A stretch of 64,000 nucleotides of DNA from JANQGG01 sp964642175 (GTDB lineage: Bacteria > Bacteroidota > Chlorobiia > Chlorobiales > Chloroherpetonaceae). Where the stretch lies: positions 496,001-560,000 of the forward strand of contig CAZXOK010000001.1 in NCBI GenBank assembly GCA_964642175.1, given 5' to 3'. Shown in pieces: positions 61,518 through 64,000 of this stretch. Both the position numbers and the translations under genes were made by a program. Position 1 is the stretch's first letter. Every line of letters starts with the position of its first letter. A model generated the notes under the pieces. The model made no database searches. It was not told where the DNA came from and worked only from the letters and a program-made list of their open reading frames with translations.

Positions 61518-64000
61518 ATGCAAGATTCCGGGGCTAATCAAAAGCCATCCTTATACCTGATAGACGGGATGGCCATTATTTTTCGTGCTTACTACGCCTT
61601 AATGTCGGCCCGAATGCAAACCAAGGATGGGTTTCCAACCGGTGCGATTTACGGGTACCTTGCGGCTATTTTAAAAATACTGGATGCTTATAAGCCCGAT
61701 TACATGGCAATTGCCTTTGATAGCAAGGAAAAAACATTTCGTCATGAAAAATATCCCGACTACAAAGCCAATCGCCCTGAACCACCGGAAGATTTAATCC
61801 TGCAACTTCAAAAAATCCATGATATTTCTTCATTGCTGGGTATAAAAACCTTTAAAATGCCCGGTTACGAAGCCGATGATATTATCGGATCTCTCACAAA
61901 AAAATTTGAATCGGAGTGCTCGTGTTATCTGGTGACACCCGATAAAGATTTTGCACAGTTGGTTCATAATGATGTGAAGCTGCTTAAACCTTCAAAGAAA
62001 TCTGATGCCTTTGATGAGTTCGGTCCAGAGGAAGTTAAAGCACAATTTGGGGTATATCCTGAGCATTTTCAGGACATGCTGGCCTTGATGGGCGATAGCT
62101 CCGACAATATTCCAGGAGTGCCGGGTGTGGGGCCAAAAACAGCCGCAAATCTCATCAATCAATATCAATCCATTGAAAACTTATACCAACATCTTGAAGA
62201 ACAAAAGCCCAGGATCCAGAAAAGCCTTAAGGAAAACGAAAAGCTACTGAAAATGTCTTCATTTCTGGTGAAGATCAAAACAGATCTTGACCTGGATTTT
62301 GTGTTGGATGATATGGTTTTAAAATCTCCCGAACTACCTCTTCTATTGTCTGAACTCGAAGCATTGGAGTTTAAAACCATGCTCAGCAAGTTCAAGCGAT
62401 TGGCCTCAGGCTCCGGCCAAAACCTTACAGATGAATCAGACGTTGATTTTGAGTTTGGTGCAAACTCGGATCCTGAATATGAGTTTAAAGCAAAGCTACC
62501 CAAAGATGATGGCAAGTATCATTTAGTCACAACAAAGACTGAGTTGCAAAGCTTGATCAATGACATTCAAAAAGCCGGTAAAGCAGCCTTTGATACAGAA
62601 ACAACCAGTTTAAATACATTGGATGCTGAGATAGTGGGAATATCATTTTCATTTAAATCCAAAGAAGCCTATTTCATTCATTTTCCTGAACATGAGCTAG
62701 AGCCGCAGGAGATTATTGATATCCTAAAACCGGTTTTTGAAAATCCGGACATACATTGGATTGGCCAGAATGTCAAGTACGATATCCTTGTTCTAAAAAA
62801 CTATGGCATCACTATCTCATCGATATGTTTCGATACCATGTTAGCCAGTTATGTTCTTAATCCGGACCAAACTCATAACCTGGATGACCTGGCATTACAA
62901 TGGCTTGATTTAACAACGGTTAAATATGCCGATCTGGTTGGTAAAGGAAAATCTCAAAAGAGCATATATGAGGTTGAACCCGTAACACTTTCAGATTATG
63001 GGTGCCAGGATGCCGATGTTGCCTTACAACTTAATGAGGTTTTCGAGGATAAACTTAACGATGAAAGCCGTTTGAAGTTTATTTGTAAGGCTCTGGAGTT
63101 CCCATTGATCAACATTCTTGCTGATGTTGAAAGAGAAGGTATAAAGATTGATGTTTCGGCCCTATCAGATATGTCTGATAGTTTGAAAAAGGATATTAAC
63201 GGCCTAACAAAAAAAATATATGATATTGCAGGCGAATTGTTCAACCTTGACTCTCCAAAGCAATTAGCTGAGATATTGTTTGACAAACTGGGTTTACCTG
63301 TTAAACGCAAAACCAAAACCGGTTACTCAACCGATGTAAAAGTTTTGGAAGAGTTGGCACTTGACTATCCGATTGCAGAGTTACTCCTTGAGTACAGGCA
63401 TTTACAAAAACTCAAGACCACGTATATAGACGCCCTGCCCAAGTTGGTTCACCCGAAAACCGGCCGCATTCATACCTCATTTAATCAACATATCGCGGCA
63501 ACAGGCAGGCTTTCTTCGTCCAACCCGAATTTGCAGAATATTCCAATTCGAACGCAAGTGGGTAAATCCATTCGTAAAGCATTTATTGCCAATAATCCGG
63601 AGTCAAAGATACTTTCAGCAGATTATTCGCAAATTGAACTTCGTATCGCAGCAGAGTTTTCCGAGGATCCAACCATGTTGGAGGCTTTTCATAACGGGGA
63701 GGATATTCATCAGAAAACAGCACAACTGGTTTTTAATACAAAAGAGGTTAGCCGTGATATGCGAAGGAAAGCCAAGGAAGTTAATTTCGGGGTGTTGTAT
63801 GGCATTATGCCTTTTGGATTAGCTCAGCGACTTGATATCCCTCAGGCTGAAGCTAAAAGTATCATTGATGAATACAAGGCGAAATACCCAAAAATATTTG
63901 AATATTTAAATCGTATGATCCAAATGGCAAAACAGCAGGGTTATGTTGAAACAGCCATTGGCCGCAGGCGATTTATCAAAGATATTAACAGCAAAAATTT
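61518..64000 (+). CDS. polA: DNA polymerase I (3' end outside window)
   Basis: The start is ATG at 61518 (MQDSGANQKPSLYLIDGMAI); 827 full codons are visible, with no stop before the window ends. The N-terminal 5'-3' exonuclease domain has AFDSKEKTFRHEKYPDYKAN, GYEADDIIG and DSSDNIPGVPGVGPKTA. The 3'-5' proofreading domain is intact: FDTETTSLNTLDAEIVG, GQNVKYDILVL and YGCQDADVAL. The polymerase domain has LSSSNPNLQNIPIRT, LSADYSQIELRI, KAKEVNFGVLYGI and ETAIGRRRFIKDINSKN. All catalytic blocks in view are normal. It is 69 bases after pheA. Confidence 0.96.
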   Translation, partial: MQDSGANQKPSLYLIDGMAIIFRAYYALMSARMQTKDGFPTGAIYGYLAAILKILDAYKPDYMAIAFDSKEKTFRHEKYPDYKANRPEPPEDLILQLQKIHDISSLLGIKTFKMPGYEADDIIGSLTKKFESECSCYLVTPDKDFAQLVHNDVKLLKPSKKSDAFDEFGPEEVKAQFGVYPEHFQDMLALMGDSSDNIPGVPGVGPKTAANLINQYQSIENLYQHLEEQKPRIQKSLKENEKLLKMSSFLVKIKTDLDLDFVLDDMVLKSPELPLLLSELEALEFKTMLSKFKRLASGSGQNLTDESDVDFEFGANSDPEYEFKAKLPKDDGKYHLVTTKTELQSLINDIQKAGKAAFDTETTSLNTLDAEIVGISFSFKSKEAYFIHFPEHELEPQEIIDILKPVFENPDIHWIGQNVKYDILVLKNYGITISSICFDTMLASYVLNPDQTHNLDDLALQWLDLTTVKYADLVGKGKSQKSIYEVEPVTLSDYGCQDADVALQLNEVFEDKLNDESRLKFICKALEFPLINILADVEREGIKIDVSALSDMSDSLKKDINGLTKKIYDIAGELFNLDSPKQLAEILFDKLGLPVKRKTKTGYSTDVKVLEELALDYPIAELLLEYRHLQKLKTTYIDALPKLVHPKTGRIHTSFNQHIAATGRLSSSNPNLQNIPIRTQVGKSIRKAFIANNPESKILSADYSQIELRIAAEFSEDPTMLEAFHNGEDIHQKTAQLVFNTKEVSRDMRRKAKEVNFGVLYGIMPFGLAQRLDIPQAEAKSIIDEYKAKYPKIFEYLNRMIQMAKQQGYVETAIGRRRFIKDINSKN

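Noticed and set aside
1..64000. tRNA/rRNA genes, CRISPR arrays, insertion sequences, defence genes
   Set aside because: Intergenic gaps were read on both strands. None holds a cloverleaf-like sequence, regular repeat-spacer units, or transposase, and no defence-type gene cluster was recognised; the QueC-like gene lacks such partners.

Overview
This window is a gene-dense stretch of a Gram-negative bacterium from the Bacteroidota/Balneolota/Rhodothermota side of the FCB group. The evidence is a TonB-dependent receptor, two OmpH/Skp-like chaperones followed by a lipoprotein-type LptC, an MsbA flippase, Lnt, a bacterial geranylgeranylglyceryl-phosphate synthase homologue, stand-alone PanD and YfhO, few Shine-Dalgarno sequences, and a few TAnnTTTG-type promoter elements. 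The exact lineage is an inference. I saw no tRNA, rRNA, insertion sequence, prophage or CRISPR array. Several starts were moved inward from the longest reading frame to an ATG that fits the family better; each entry says so.

Layout. 1-7.1 kb: end of a TonB receptor, an ABC exporter half with a degenerate catalytic site, a TPR protein, a MerR regulator, RfbD, and a solitary unrecognised 369-residue protein that carries its own promoter, ribosome site and terminator. 7.4-16.4 kb: Lnt, a sigma-54 activator, a SPOR protein, IspE, the GGGP synthase homologue, a frameshifted PAS gene, a HAD hydrolase, a nitrilase-family amidase and a TPR protein. 16.5-25.6 kb: the classical rimP-nusA-infB-rbfA-truB-ribF-rpsO translation block on the minus strand, split by an inverted alpha/beta-hydrolase-OsmC fusion gene. 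25.7-31.9 kb: minus-strand housekeeping genes (deoxynucleoside kinase, glutaredoxin-like protein, HisS, PTS IIA, CdsA, CPBP protease, DUF3108).

32-51.5 kb is a large surface-glycan locus: a UDP-sugar epimerase, MsbA, eleven glycosyltransferases (two GT9, seven GT4, one GT2, one other GT-A) and a YfhO membrane protein. Embedded in it is an unusual pair: a QueC-like PP-loop ATPase with the QueC-type Cys4 zinc motif, and an ATP-grasp ligase. Together they suggest ATP-dependent modification of a carboxylate on a sugar or other surface component, and they are the best candidate here for an undescribed activity.

51.5-64 kb: DprA, two OmpH proteins, LptC, PanD, a GlmU-like uridylyltransferase lacking the acetyltransferase half, PgsA, a small Cys-rich protein, a nucleotide-sugar dehydrogenase, RfbB, RuvC, YebC, PheA and the first 827 codons of DNA polymerase I, which runs off the window. 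Two intrinsic terminators sit directly against start codons, before rimP and before lptC. They leave no room for a downstream promoter and look like attenuators.
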